A DNA stretch of 64,000 nt, taken from contig NZ_AP024469.1 in assembly GCF_016865365.1 (NCBI RefSeq), forward strand, positions 434,001 through 498,000. The letters are read 5' to 3'. Below, in pieces: positions 39,024 through 49,799 of the stretch (positions are counted from its first letter, which is position 1; each line of letters starts with the position of its first letter). A program made the translations under genes and the position numbers. This stretch comes from Geobacter sp. SVR. Lineage in GTDB: Bacteria > Desulfobacterota > Desulfuromonadia > Geobacterales > Pseudopelobacteraceae. The notes under the pieces are model-generated. The model worked only from the letters and a program-made list of their open reading frames with translations, searched no databases and was not told the DNA's origin.

Positions 39024-40748
39024 ATGAACAAGACCAAGACCAAGATCAACCAGATTATTTCGCGCCGGGTCATCAGCGTTGCTCCGGAAACGCTGCTGTC
39101 CGAGGCGGTCGCCACCATGGCCGATGCCAGGATCAGTTGCCTGGTGGTCACGGAGAACGACCGGCCGGTGGGCATCTTTACCGAACGTGACCTGGTCAGG
39201 CTTGCCCACCGCCAGACCCTGCTCGGGCGTCCGATCCGGGAGGAGATGACCAGCCCGGTGGTTACCATTCCCGGCGCCCTCAGTATCTATGAAGCCTACA
39301 GTCTGATGCTCACCAACAAGATCCGCCATCATGTGGTGGTGGACCACAGCGGCAAGCTGCTGGGGCTGATGACCCAGTCCGACCTGATCAATCATCTCGG
39401 TCACGAATATTTCCTGGAACTGCGCAAAATCGAACAGATCATGACTGCCGGCGTGACAACCGTCACCGCCGATCAGTCGGTCGGCAGGGCCCTGTCCACC
39501 ATGGCCGGAGCAGGCATCAGTTGCCTGGTCGTAGAGCATCAGGGGCGGCCGCTCGGCATCCTGACCGAACGGGACGTGGTCCGGCTGGTGGCAGAGGGGG
39601 CCGATCTGGCGGGCATCACGGTCGGCGATGCCATGAGCCAGCCGGTATTGACCGTCAAAGCCGGGACCACGGTTCACAGAGCCACCATGCTGATGAAAAA
39701 GGAGCGCATTCGCCGGGTGGTGGTGGTCGATGGCGAAGGGCGCATCGGTGGTATCATCACCCAGTCCGATATCGTCAAGGGGCTGGAAGGAAAGTACATC
39801 GAACTCCTGAAGGAGATTATCCGGGAGAAAGAGGATGTCTTCCAGCAGACCGCCCGCGAGCTCCTGGACAAGACCATCTACCTGGATAATATCCTCAACT
39901 CTTCCATCAACATGGCAATTGTCGCCACCGATGACACCTTTGGGATCAAGTATTTCAATCCTGCGGCGGAAAAGGTGTTCGGCTGCGCCGTTGCCAAAGC
40001 CATCGGTTGTTGTGCAACGGATTTGCTTGTCCTGGAAGACATCGCTCCCTACAGCCTGTACCAGGCCCGCGAGATTGTGGAGCAGGAGGGCAAGTGCCTT
40101 TTTCCGGCAGAGTTCAGGCGGGATGGCACGACCCTGTACTACGACGGCAGTCTGTCAGGCATCCTGGACAGGCAGGGCAGGTTGGCGGGATTCGTGCTCA
40201 TGCTCAACGACATTACCGAGCGCAGGCGGTACGAGGAGACGATACATCACCTGGCCTACCACGACGCCCTTACCGGGCTGCCGAACCGCATTCTGCTCAA
40301 CGACCGTCTCGGCCAGGCCCTGGCCTCGGCCAACCGTACCAAGACGAAAGGGGCATTGATGATCCTGGACCTCGACCGGTTCAAGGATGTCAACGACACC
40401 CTCGGCCACAGCATGGGGGATCTGCTGCTCAAGGCGGTCGGCGAGCGCTTGAAGGGGCTGCTGCGGAAGAGTGATACCGTGTCCAGGATGGGGGGGGATG
40501 AATTCGTGCTGCTGCTCCCCTCCATAACGTCGGCGGAAAGTGCGGCCGTGACTGCTGCCAAGATAGTCACCGCCTTCCGGGAGCCGTTCGTCTGCAACGG
40601 CCATACCCTCAACGTGACCGCCAGTATCGGCATCGCCGATTTTCCCGACGACGGGCAAGATGCTGAGACGCTCCTGAAAAATGCCGATATAGCCCTCTAT
40701 CGGGTCAAGGATCAGGGGCGCAATAACTTCCAGCGCTTCGGCTGTTGA
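39024..40748 (+). CDS. CBS-domain, PAS and GGDEF diguanylate cyclase
   Basis: A 574-residue cytoplasmic protein. Two CBS pairs (residues about 10-125 and 135-255: ISCLVVTENDRPVGIFTERDLVRL repeated in form) are followed by a short coiled coil, a PAS domain (about 285-400) and a GGDEF domain with an intact active site (RMGGDEF near residue 491) and the LTGLPNR opening. No EAL domain follows. CBS pairs bind adenine nucleotides, so c-di-GMP synthesis may respond to energy charge; this is inferred. Confidence 0.92.
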   Translation: MNKTKTKINQIISRRVISVAPETLLSEAVATMADARISCLVVTENDRPVGIFTERDLVRLAHRQTLLGRPIREEMTSPVVTIPGALSIYEAYSLMLTNKIRHHVVVDHSGKLLGLMTQSDLINHLGHEYFLELRKIEQIMTAGVTTVTADQSVGRALSTMAGAGISCLVVEHQGRPLGILTERDVVRLVAEGADLAGITVGDAMSQPVLTVKAGTTVHRATMLMKKERIRRVVVVDGEGRIGGIITQSDIVKGLEGKYIELLKEIIREKEDVFQQTARELLDKTIYLDNILNSSINMAIVATDDTFGIKYFNPAAEKVFGCAVAKAIGCCATDLLVLEDIAPYSLYQAREIVEQEGKCLFPAEFRRDGTTLYYDGSLSGILDRQGRLAGFVLMLNDITERRRYEETIHHLAYHDALTGLPNRILLNDRLGQALASANRTKTKGALMILDLDRFKDVNDTLGHSMGDLLLKAVGERLKGLLRKSDTVSRMGGDEFVLLLPSITSAESAAVTAAKIVTAFREPFVCNGHTLNVTASIGIADFPDDGQDAETLLKNADIALYRVKDQGRNNFQRFGC

Positions 40749-40857
40749 CGGAACGATCGTGCCGGCTGGCCCGGTTCTTCCATATTTCCCACCGGTCAGG
40801 GATCAAAGCTGCGTCAAATTCCTTGAACCGCCGCAGTGTTTCCCGTAAACTCACGAA

Positions 40858-41937
<1,080 letters not shown>

Positions 41938-41985
41938 CCGCTCAACCACTGCCCGGGATCCGGTATCGCCCGCCAGACTCGTCAG

Positions 41986-43032
41986 ATGTTCAGTTTCTCG
42001 CCATCCCTGGACCCTGCCCGCGCCTCAGCAGCGCTTGCCACACTCCTGAAGCACCCGGACCCGGACCTGTTTCGCGCCGATGCGCGCCGTCTGCGGCAGG
42101 CTTTCGCCCTCTTTTCGTCCTACTGTCCACCCCCCTGGCCTGCCCCGGGCCTGATCGTCCCCCCGGAAGTACACTATCTGAGCGAAGTGTGGCTGCCGCT
42201 TGCCCTCATCAGGCCATCTTTCGAGCGCTTGTACCGCGCCGCGCTGACTTTTCCTCCGGTCCTCTCCAGTACCCCTTTTGCCAGTGCCGCGAGCTGGGCG
42301 GCGCTGGTGGCCGCCATGCCCGACCGGCTGTGCCGCGGAGGCAATCCCGCGCTCCTGATGGAGCGGCTGTTGCACGATCCTGTCCTGCTCGCCGATTTCC
42401 TGTTCTGGTCATTCATGCCCCAGCGTTTTTACGGAGGAGGGGCGATACGTTATCCGCAGCAGGCGCTCTTTCTGGAGGATCTGATCGGATGTTTCCCTGC
42501 AGACAGGCCGCTGCGCTGCCTGGACGCAGCCTGCGGCGACGGCTCCGACAGCTATCGCCTGACAGGGATGCTGCTGGACAGCGGCCGGTCCGCTGACCGT
42601 TTCACCGTCGAAGGGTGGACTCTGGATCCGCTGGAGGTATGGGCCGCCGCCCATGCTGCGGTCCCGCTTGACGGTGCGCATCAGGCCGTCTTGCGGGAAC
42701 TGGCGCAGCCGGTCTTCGACCGGCGGGGGAACGGTTCGATGCTGTTCCGGCAGGCCGACCTGCGTGAGCCCCCCGGGCAGAGGGAACGGTTCGACCTTGT
42801 CGTCTGCAATGGACTTCTGGGGGGACCGATCCTGCATCGGGCCGGGCAGATAGAAACGGTTGCGCGGAACCTGGCGTCGCTGCTTCGTCCGGGAGGAATG
42901 CTGCTGGCTGCGGACAGGTTTCACGGGGGCTGGAAAAAACAGGTTCCCAGGGAATGTCTCGGGAACCTGTTGCAGGGGTGCGGGCTGGCCGTATGGGAGG
43001 CCGGCGAGGGGTTGGCGGCAGTGAAACAGTGA
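41986..43032 (+). CDS. Class I SAM-dependent methyltransferase
   Basis: A 348-residue protein. The SAM-binding motif LDAACGDGSDSYRL lies near residue 180, followed by WTLDPLEVWAAA and FDLVVCNGLLGGP. The first 150 residues have no recognised domain. The arrangement resembles CheR-type methyltransferases but the substrate is unknown. It follows mqnE after 48 nt and may be cotranscribed. It is convergent with the DUF190 gene. Confidence 0.8.
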   Translation: MFSFSPSLDPARASAALATLLKHPDPDLFRADARRLRQAFALFSSYCPPPWPAPGLIVPPEVHYLSEVWLPLALIRPSFERLYRAALTFPPVLSSTPFASAASWAALVAAMPDRLCRGGNPALLMERLLHDPVLLADFLFWSFMPQRFYGGGAIRYPQQALFLEDLIGCFPADRPLRCLDAACGDGSDSYRLTGMLLDSGRSADRFTVEGWTLDPLEVWAAAHAAVPLDGAHQAVLRELAQPVFDRRGNGSMLFRQADLREPPGQRERFDLVVCNGLLGGPILHRAGQIETVARNLASLLRPGGMLLAADRFHGGWKKQVPRECLGNLLQGCGLAVWEAGEGLAAVKQ

Positions 43033-43075
43033 TGAGAATCAAGGGCCGGGTTGCTTGTGATCCGGCCTCTGGTGA

Positions 43076-43429
43076 CTACTTTTCGGGTTTTCTCGGATCA
43101 TGGCTGTACCGGATAACCGTAGCCTTTTCCAGGGTGATCATGCCGCCACCCATCATCTCATCGATGCGGGGCATGATGGCATCGATCCGCTCCTGACTAT
43201 CCACTACCTCGACCACCAGGGGGAGATCGGCGGACAGGTCCAGCAGCTTTTGGGTATGAAAGACGCTGTGCGCACCGAAACCGCACACACCCCGCAGCAC
43301 CGTAGCGCCTGCAAAACCCTCCTTGCGCAGGAGTTCCACCAGGGCCTCGTAGAGCGGCCGGTGTCCGCAGCGGTCGGCCTCTCCGATGAAGATCCGCATC
43401 AATACGTTTTCGCCAATCAGTTTCGTCAT
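43076..43429 (-). CDS. DUF190 protein of the fluoride operon
   Basis: A 117-residue PII-like protein of the DUF190 family: RIFIGEADRCGHRPLYEALVELL, then GFAGATVLRGVCGFGAHS and PLVVEVVDSQERID. DUF190 genes are commonly paired with crcB, as here (13 nt apart). The role is unknown; the fold suggests nucleotide or regulator function for the channel. ATG 43429 follows AGGAGG; the longer frame runs into crcB and is rejected. Confidence 0.88.
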   Translation of the reverse strand: MTKLIGENVLMRIFIGEADRCGHRPLYEALVELLRKEGFAGATVLRGVCGFGAHSVFHTQKLLDLSADLPLVVEVVDSQERIDAIMPRIDEMMGGGMITLEKATVIRYSHDPRKPEK

Positions 43430-43442
43430 TGCTGTCCTCCTG

Positions 43443-43820
43443 TCATGTGAGCGTGCGAACCGTGACAATACCCAGCCAGGTGAGCAGCAGACAGACTGCC
43501 ACGCTCGCCAGAATATTGGTGAAGGCGACAAAAAACTGGCCCTCCTCAAGCAGCCTGAAAGTCTCATAGCTGAAGGTCGAAAAGGTCGTGAGCCCGCCCA
43601 TGAGGCCGACGGTCAGACCGATGCGCAGAGTATCGGAGATGGCGGTACTGCGCAGGCCCAGCTCCATAATCAGGCCGATAAAGTAGGCACCGATGATGTT
43701 GACGGCAAAGGTGCCGTAGGGAAAGACCCGGCCCAGTTGGCTGTAGACCCAGCCCGAAAGGTGGTAGCGGGTCAGCCCCCCCACGACGCTGAACAGGGCG
43801 ATTGTCACGGCTGTTTTCAT
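43443..43820 (-). CDS. crcB: Fluoride channel CrcB/Fluc
   Basis: A 125-residue, four-helix membrane protein that exports fluoride. Marks: VVGGLTRYHLSGW, FPYGTFAVNIIGAYFIG with the conserved Asn, and GLMGGLTTFSTFSYE with the GxTTFSTF motif whose Phe residues line the pore. Length equals the family's. The ATG overlaps the PAP2 stop codon by 4 nt, so it is translationally coupled. Confidence 0.96.
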   Translation of the reverse strand: MKTAVTIALFSVVGGLTRYHLSGWVYSQLGRVFPYGTFAVNIIGAYFIGLIMELGLRSTAISDTLRIGLTVGLMGGLTTFSTFSYETFRLLEEGQFFVAFTNILASVAVCLLLTWLGIVTVRTLT

Positions 43821-44536
43821 CGGAAGTTCTCTCCTTGTAAACATTGTATCCCGCCTGAGGGCGGCTGCTTCCGGATGTGCGGTCGCATCGTTGCGGCAAG
43901 GATCAGGCCGGCCAGAGTAACCACGCCACAACTCCAGAGTACATCACTGACAAAGTGTCCTCCCTGAGCGATCCGTTCGATTCCCATGAGTGTTCCGTAG
44001 ACGATGCCGAGGGACAACCAGGCACGTGCCTGTCGCCGGTTTGCGCGGCGTAGCACGAAATAGGGTGCCATCAGGTAGAACGCCGCCGAGGCATGACCGC
44101 AGGGAAACGACTTGCAGTCGGTGCGGTTGCCGTTCTGCCACGGCTGATGAAATGGGTTGCTGCCGCCGAATTCCGCCACCTGTCTGGGGCGCGGCCTGCC
44201 CCAATGGTCCTTGAAAACGGTGTTGACCAGCAGGCCGGGGCCGAGAGCCAACAGCAGGACGATAAACAGGGCAGGCCTGCGATGCCTCCTCAGTCCGGGC
44301 AGGAAAAAACCGGCGCTGAAGACCAACAATGAGACACCGGCCAGGAGATATGCCGGCCACACGCCGTACCGGTACAGCGAGTATCCGGGTTGCAGGTCGC
44401 CGTAGGGGAAGCCGGTCCCGGGGACGTAAAAGAGTTGTGCAGCCTTCATGTCCAGGCCGGTGACGGCGATGAGTGCCGTAGCGGTCAGCAATACCATGGT
44501 AACGGCGATAAATTCAACAGTAGCGGATTTCCTCAT
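43817..44536 (-). CDS. PAP2-family phosphatase
   Basis: A 239-residue membrane phosphatase with six predicted helices. The three PAP2 motifs are KDHWGRPRPRQ, PCGHAS and RIAQGGHFVSD. It dephosphorylates lipid phosphates (undecaprenyl pyrophosphate or phosphatidate type); the exact substrate is not evident. It lies inside the fluoride operon, coupled to crcB. Start 44536 follows GGAGATG. Confidence 0.88.
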   Translation of the reverse strand: MRKSATVEFIAVTMVLLTATALIAVTGLDMKAAQLFYVPGTGFPYGDLQPGYSLYRYGVWPAYLLAGVSLLVFSAGFFLPGLRRHRRPALFIVLLLALGPGLLVNTVFKDHWGRPRPRQVAEFGGSNPFHQPWQNGNRTDCKSFPCGHASAAFYLMAPYFVLRRANRRQARAWLSLGIVYGTLMGIERIAQGGHFVSDVLWSCGVVTLAGLILAATMRPHIRKQPPSGGIQCLQGENFR

Positions 44537-44584
44537 CGCATCTCCATCCGATGCCGTCTCCGTTCGTCCCGGTAGACAAGACAT

Positions 44585-45055
44585 CTAACGTCTCAACGTG
44601 GCCACCAGTCTCTGAGGGGTGCGCAGCAGCTTCAGGGCATCGTGGATGCTTCGTGCCACGATATCGGCATTCCGCAGCGCATCGACGGCGCATCCCTCGC
44701 CTTCGATGACGGCGATCCCGATCCGGGCCGCCTTGAGCATCAACCGGTCATTGGCCCCGTTGCCGATGGCAATGACCTGTTCCGGGCCGAGATCCCTGAC
44801 ATAGCGCTCCTTTTGCCGGTCGAGACCGGCGCCGGACAGGACCGTCAGGCTGCACTCGATCCCTTCGAGGGCTGCACGGGACGTCCGGAAGGTGTCGGCT
44901 GTCAGCACGTGCAGGTTCAGCACATGGCCGACTTCCACCAGCAGTTCCCTGACACCGGGGAGCAGCACACCGTCCACGGAAAGAGTGCCGGTAAAATCGG
45001 ACACCACATGTCGGACAATGACAGTGCCGAAGCCGGGGATCTCTATCGACAGCAT
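44585..45055 (-). CDS. HAD-family protein (soluble P-type ATPase-like)
   Basis: A 156-residue HAD protein lacking a cap. Instead of the canonical DxDxT, the nucleophile segment reads VVSDFTGTLS, keeping the first Asp and Thr; LTADTF and IGNGANDRLMLKAA match motifs II and IV. This is the group related to the phosphorylation domain of P-type ATPases (COG4087-like). It sits between eno and PAP2 in the fluoride operon. ATG 45055 follows GAGAGGGGG; a start at 45088 would overlap the end of eno. Confidence 0.82.
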   Translation of the reverse strand: MLSIEIPGFGTVIVRHVVSDFTGTLSVDGVLLPGVRELLVEVGHVLNLHVLTADTFRTSRAALEGIECSLTVLSGAGLDRQKERYVRDLGPEQVIAIGNGANDRLMLKAARIGIAVIEGEGCAVDALRNADIVARSIHDALKLLRTPQRLVATLRR

Positions 45056-45068
45056 GGAGCGCCCCCTC

Positions 45069-46439
<1,371 letters not shown>

Positions 46440-46447
<8 letters not shown>

Positions 46448-46492
46448 CATCAGCTTGCGGGCAAGCGGTTATGGCGAACTCCATCGCCGTTG
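46440..46492 (-). ncRNA. Fluoride riboswitch (crcB motif)
   Basis: On the minus strand the aptamer reads GGCGATGGAGTTCGCC (46488-46473), then ATAACC, a short hairpin GCTTGC-CC-GCAAGC, then CTGATGACTCC (46453-46443). The stem GGCGA/TCGCC encloses TGGAGT, and loop GGAGT (46482-46478) is complementary to ACTCC (46447-46443), the pseudoknot of the fluoride aptamer. The conserved GGCGATGG and CTGATG blocks match the known consensus. Binding of fluoride should prevent the downstream terminator and turn on eno-HAD-PAP2-crcB-DUF190. Confidence 0.92.
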
Positions 46493-46503
46493 GTTTTTAA
46501 GCA

Positions 46504-46532
46504 AAGATAGACAAGGATGCCGGTTATGTCAA
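46504..46532 (-). promoter_or_regulatory. Sigma-70 promoter of the fluoride operon
   Basis: On the minus strand: -35 TTGACA (46532-46527), exact 17-nt spacer, -10 TATCTT (46509-46504). Transcription would start near 46497, just before the riboswitch aptamer at 46492-46488. Confidence 0.8.
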
Positions 46533-46636
46533 CGGTATGTTTTTTCGTCGTTGCCCCGGCCACGGTAAAGCCGTAAGGGCCGGGCGCGTCAATGGTGCAA
46601 TCGTACCCCGTTCACGTCAACCCAAGCGGATGGACC

Positions 46637-48046
46637 TCAATCCAAGATTTTTACCTCGTGCAAAAAGATCTTGCTTCCGGAATAGAGCGGTTCTGTCCGG
46701 CCAATCGTGGGAGTGGAACTGACCTGCCGTGTCAGCCATCCCGACCTGTGGAACGTCACCAGTGCATAGGGTCCGATCCATGACAGGGCGAGAAAGGAAT
46801 AAAATCCGTAGACAAAGGCCCACAGGGAGTCGAATGTCCCGAATTTCCAGGCGTATATGACCGCCGCCAGGCTGGCGGCGAGTATTACGCCAAGTACCGT
46901 GCCAAACCCGAAGGTTGCCAGGTGCAAGGTGAGCGCTACGCCGGTGACCAGGGTGAATACCGGGACCTTGATGATCGCGATCCAGTTGAAAAGCAGATTG
47001 AGCCGGGTGCCGATCATCGATTCCCTGCGGAAGTCAGTGAATATGAAGCGTGTCATGGCAAGGATTTCTCGGACGTCGCTGCGTGCCCATCTCAGGTACA
47101 TCTTGCAGAGATTGGCATAGGTTACCGGAACCTCGGTGTATACCAGAGAATTCTGCTGAAAGAGAACGTGGTGCCCCTCTCTGATGATCAGGTTGGTCAA
47201 GGCGCGGTCTTCCCCGATGTTGGCGGGCTGGCCGCAGAAGGTCTGATGCAGCCACTCCTGCAGTACGGCCGCTACCGCGTTTGTGCGGTAGGCCGCCAAT
47301 GCTCCGGGGGTGCACATGACCGAGCCGACCATGCTCTGGCTGGCGCGAATAAAGTCGAAACTGTAGACAAAGGCTACGTCGAGCATGCGGGGGATGATCC
47401 CCTTGTCCCGGTTGAGCACTCTGACATTGCCTGCAACGGCACCCACCCTGTGATCCATCACAAAGGGGGAGACGAGATTTCTCAGGGTATCGGCAGTCAC
47501 GATCGAGTCGCTGTCAACGGTCACCAGAATATCTCCCGCGCTCTGCCGGAATCCGGCATAGAGGGCGTGGCGCTTACCCCTGTTATGGGGTTGCCTGATG
47601 ATGGTGAGCCGGTCTCCCAGATGTTCCTTGGCCTTTTGAATCCAGAGCCAGGTATCGTCCACGCTGCCGTCGTCCACCGCTATCAGTCTGAGTTTGTCGT
47701 GCGGATAGTCGCTGGCGGCGAGGCTCTGCAGTGTCACATACACCTGTCTGCCCTCGTTGTAGGCCGGAACGACCACGGTGCAGGCAGGGAGAAGCTCGTC
47801 TGCGCAGCCGGGAATGGGGCGGTACCCGAGTGCCAGCAGTGCCCGCCAGATGAGTTCCGCTCCGAAAAGTGCCACGGAAACCAGGGTGAACAGCAGGAGC
47901 GTGGTTCCGAGGAGGCCCTGCCTGAACAGGTCGGCCGTTTCCCGGGCGCAGGCGATGCCGCCGAGCAATGCACAGGCGCCGAGCACCGCGCAAAGGATGA
48001 CCGGAGACCTGCGTTTACTGGTCGAATGTGCTGGAAATGTCATCAT
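46637..48046 (-). CDS. Membrane glycosyltransferase family 2 (hyaluronan-synthase-like)
   Basis: A 469-residue processive GT2. Two N-terminal helices (about 15-35 and 45-70) are followed by the GT-A domain with CTVVVPAYNEGRQ, AVDDGSVDDT, VTVDSDSIV and the (Q/R)xxRW-like YLRWARSDV. Three or four C-terminal helices form the export channel. It is expected to make and extrude a polysaccharide; the sugar is unknown. The gene lies on the minus strand upstream of the fluoride operon but is separated from it by a new promoter. Confidence 0.88.
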   Translation of the reverse strand: MMTFPAHSTSKRRSPVILCAVLGACALLGGIACARETADLFRQGLLGTTLLLFTLVSVALFGAELIWRALLALGYRPIPGCADELLPACTVVVPAYNEGRQVYVTLQSLAASDYPHDKLRLIAVDDGSVDDTWLWIQKAKEHLGDRLTIIRQPHNRGKRHALYAGFRQSAGDILVTVDSDSIVTADTLRNLVSPFVMDHRVGAVAGNVRVLNRDKGIIPRMLDVAFVYSFDFIRASQSMVGSVMCTPGALAAYRTNAVAAVLQEWLHQTFCGQPANIGEDRALTNLIIREGHHVLFQQNSLVYTEVPVTYANLCKMYLRWARSDVREILAMTRFIFTDFRRESMIGTRLNLLFNWIAIIKVPVFTLVTGVALTLHLATFGFGTVLGVILAASLAAVIYAWKFGTFDSLWAFVYGFYSFLALSWIGPYALVTFHRSGWLTRQVSSTPTIGRTEPLYSGSKIFLHEVKILD

Positions 48047-48462
48047 GTCCGCCTTTGGGTTTTTTGCCCTGAAAAAACAGGTGTTGCAGAGGAGGTTGAG
48101 GAGCAGGGAGAAATCGTTGACAATCGGAACGTTTCACGGGCCGGCCGTCGACTTGTTTCTCAAAAACCGGCGTTTATGTGCGGATTCGCGCTCTCAGCAT
48201 TCCGGGCCTGAGATAGCAAGGAGGATGCCAGTCTACCGGTGACTCGGTATGTCACTGATTTTGTGCAGTTAATTGCGGTATTCGTCGTGTGAGGCGTTGT
48301 GCCGTGGTGGCGGACTGAAGGGTTTTTCCTGCACGCCAAATGTTCATGCTGTGGAAAAGGGAAAATAACCGGTTGTACTACGGCACGTTGGGCGATTGTA
48401 TGGTTTTGCCTACAGGGAGCTGGTGGGGGGAATTTCCTGGATTTGTGAGCTATCTTCACATT
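48047..48462. other. Intergenic stretch between glycosyltransferase and IS element
   Basis: These 416 bases contain no convincing gene. The part next to 48046 is the leader of the glycosyltransferase gene (GGCGGAC before its ATG). I found no riboswitch core and no terminator. The original neighbour may have been separated by the IS insertion. Confidence 0.5.
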
Positions 48463-48504
48463 TGAGGACACACCTTATATCCTAACGGACCAGGAGGGTG
48501 TGTC

Positions 48505-48804
48505 ATGAGAATGAACCGAAAATACGATGCCGAGTTTAAAGCTGAAGCGGTGAAGCTGGTTTTGGAAGACAACCGCACCATTCGCGAAGTTGAAAGCAGT
48601 CTCGGGATCACGCATGGAGTCTTAAAAGGATGGATCCGGAAACACCGTGACCAGCAGGATCCGGCTATAGCCAGTCAAATATCTGCCGAAGCAGAGCTTA
48701 AGCAACTCCGCAAAGAGAACGAGCAACTCCGTCGGGAGCGTGAAATCCTAAAAAAAGCTGTGGCCATCTTCTCAACGGATCCGCATCGTTATTCGGGTTC
48801 ATAA
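48505..48804 (+). CDS. IS3-family transposase OrfA
   Basis: A 99-residue DNA-binding protein: a helix-turn-helix (YDAEFKAEAVKLVLEDNRTI, then REVESSLGITHGVLKGWIRKH) and a C-terminal leucine zipper (LKQLRKENEQLRREREILKK). Near its end lies A7G (48750-48757), the typical slippery site for -1 frameshifting into orfB. Confidence 0.93.
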   Translation: MRMNRKYDAEFKAEAVKLVLEDNRTIREVESSLGITHGVLKGWIRKHRDQQDPAIASQISAEAELKQLRKENEQLRREREILKKAVAIFSTDPHRYSGS

Positions 48805-48827
48805 CCGAGCACCGCTCCGAATTCGGA

Positions 48828-49634
48828 GTGAAGGAGATGTGCCGAGTTCTGGGAGTGACTCGGAGTTGGTACTACGCCCATGCGGCCGGCCGAGTAACGA
48901 ATCGGCAGCGCGAAGACCAGGCGTTGTTGCCAACGATCAAATCAGCCTTCGAAGAGAGCGACAAAACATATGGCGCGAAACGGATTACCCATAACCTACG
49001 GCAGTTAGGGCGGCGCGTCGGTAAAAACCGCATCTGGCGCCTGATGCGAGAAAACGGCCTTAAAGTCAAGACGACGCGGAAGTTCAAGGTTACAACGAAT
49101 TCAGATCACAAGCGTCCTGTAGCGGACAATCTGGTGAAGCGTCAATTCTCCGCTGACGCTCCCAATCGGCTCTGGACCGGCGACATAACGTACATTGAAA
49201 CGGTCCAGGGCTGGCTGTACTTGGCAGTGGTCCTCGATGTATTCTCCCGCCGGATCGTGGGCTGGAGCATGAACAAACGCATGACGGATGATCTTGTTAT
49301 AGCTGCCCTTACCAATGCGATAGTCAGGCGTCGGCCGTCACCAGGATTCATCTTTCACACGGATCGTGGTTCGCAATATTGCAGCAAACGGTTTCGTGCC
49401 GTGGTCGGGAAAGCAGCTGGTATCCAAAGCATGAGCGGAACCGGATGCTGCTATGACAATGCAATTACGGAGACCTTTTTCTCCACATTGAAGAGAGAAC
49501 TGATTTACCACTGCTCCTTCACGACCCGGCAAGGTTACATCGAAGGTTTCTACAACCGCAAGAGGATTCACTCTGCGATTGGCTATCTCACTCCTGAACA
49601 GTTTGAGCAGCAGGAGCTAAAGATGGCAGCATAG
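48828..49634 (+). CDS. IS3-family transposase OrfB (DDE integrase)
   Basis: A 268-residue rve-type integrase core. DDE residues: WTGDITYIE, VVLDVFSRRIVGW and CYDNAITETFFSTLKRE. The frame continues upstream in the -1 phase of orfA through FITEHRSEFGVKEMCRVLG, so the natural product is an OrfAB fusion made by frameshifting at 48750-48757. A GTG start at 48828 is possible for a free OrfB. The C-terminus is the usual YNRKRIHSAIGYLTPEQF. Confidence 0.93.
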   Translation: MKEMCRVLGVTRSWYYAHAAGRVTNRQREDQALLPTIKSAFEESDKTYGAKRITHNLRQLGRRVGKNRIWRLMRENGLKVKTTRKFKVTTNSDHKRPVADNLVKRQFSADAPNRLWTGDITYIETVQGWLYLAVVLDVFSRRIVGWSMNKRMTDDLVIAALTNAIVRRRPSPGFIFHTDRGSQYCSKRFRAVVGKAAGIQSMSGTGCCYDNAITETFFSTLKRELIYHCSFTTRQGYIEGFYNRKRIHSAIGYLTPEQFEQQELKMAA

Positions 49635-49731
49635 AATTTTGAGTGTGTCCTCTATTGCGAAGACAGGTCATTGCAGGAATCGTGGGGCGTTTCCGATCAG
49701 AGTACCGTCAGGCGATGGAGGGGGTGCGGAT

Positions 49732-49767
49732 AAAAAAACTCCCGCTCCGGAAACCGGAAGCGGGAGT
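49732..49767 (-). terminator. Rho-independent terminator after fabH
   Basis: Stem 49738-49746 with 49759-49767, with an inner CCGG/CCGG pair. On the minus strand it is followed by a run of T (A-run 49732-49738). Confidence 0.85.
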
Positions 49768-49799
49768 TTGCAATGAGAGATTCGTTTCCTACGCGGTCA

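Larger units (their letters stand above)
48463..49653 (+). mobile_element. IS3-family insertion sequence, complete
   Basis: About 1.19 kb bounded by inverted repeats GAGGACACAC (48464-48473) and GTGTGTCCTC (49643-49652). It holds orfA and orfB in overlapping phase with a programmed frameshift site. Both frames are open and the DDE triad is intact, so the element looks recent and possibly active. No clear target duplication is visible at the flanks. Confidence 0.9.

Noticed and set aside
43430-43567. N-terminal extension of the DUF190 frame
   Set aside because: It overlaps crcB in another phase; ATG 43429 has a strong AGGAGG site and matches the family start.
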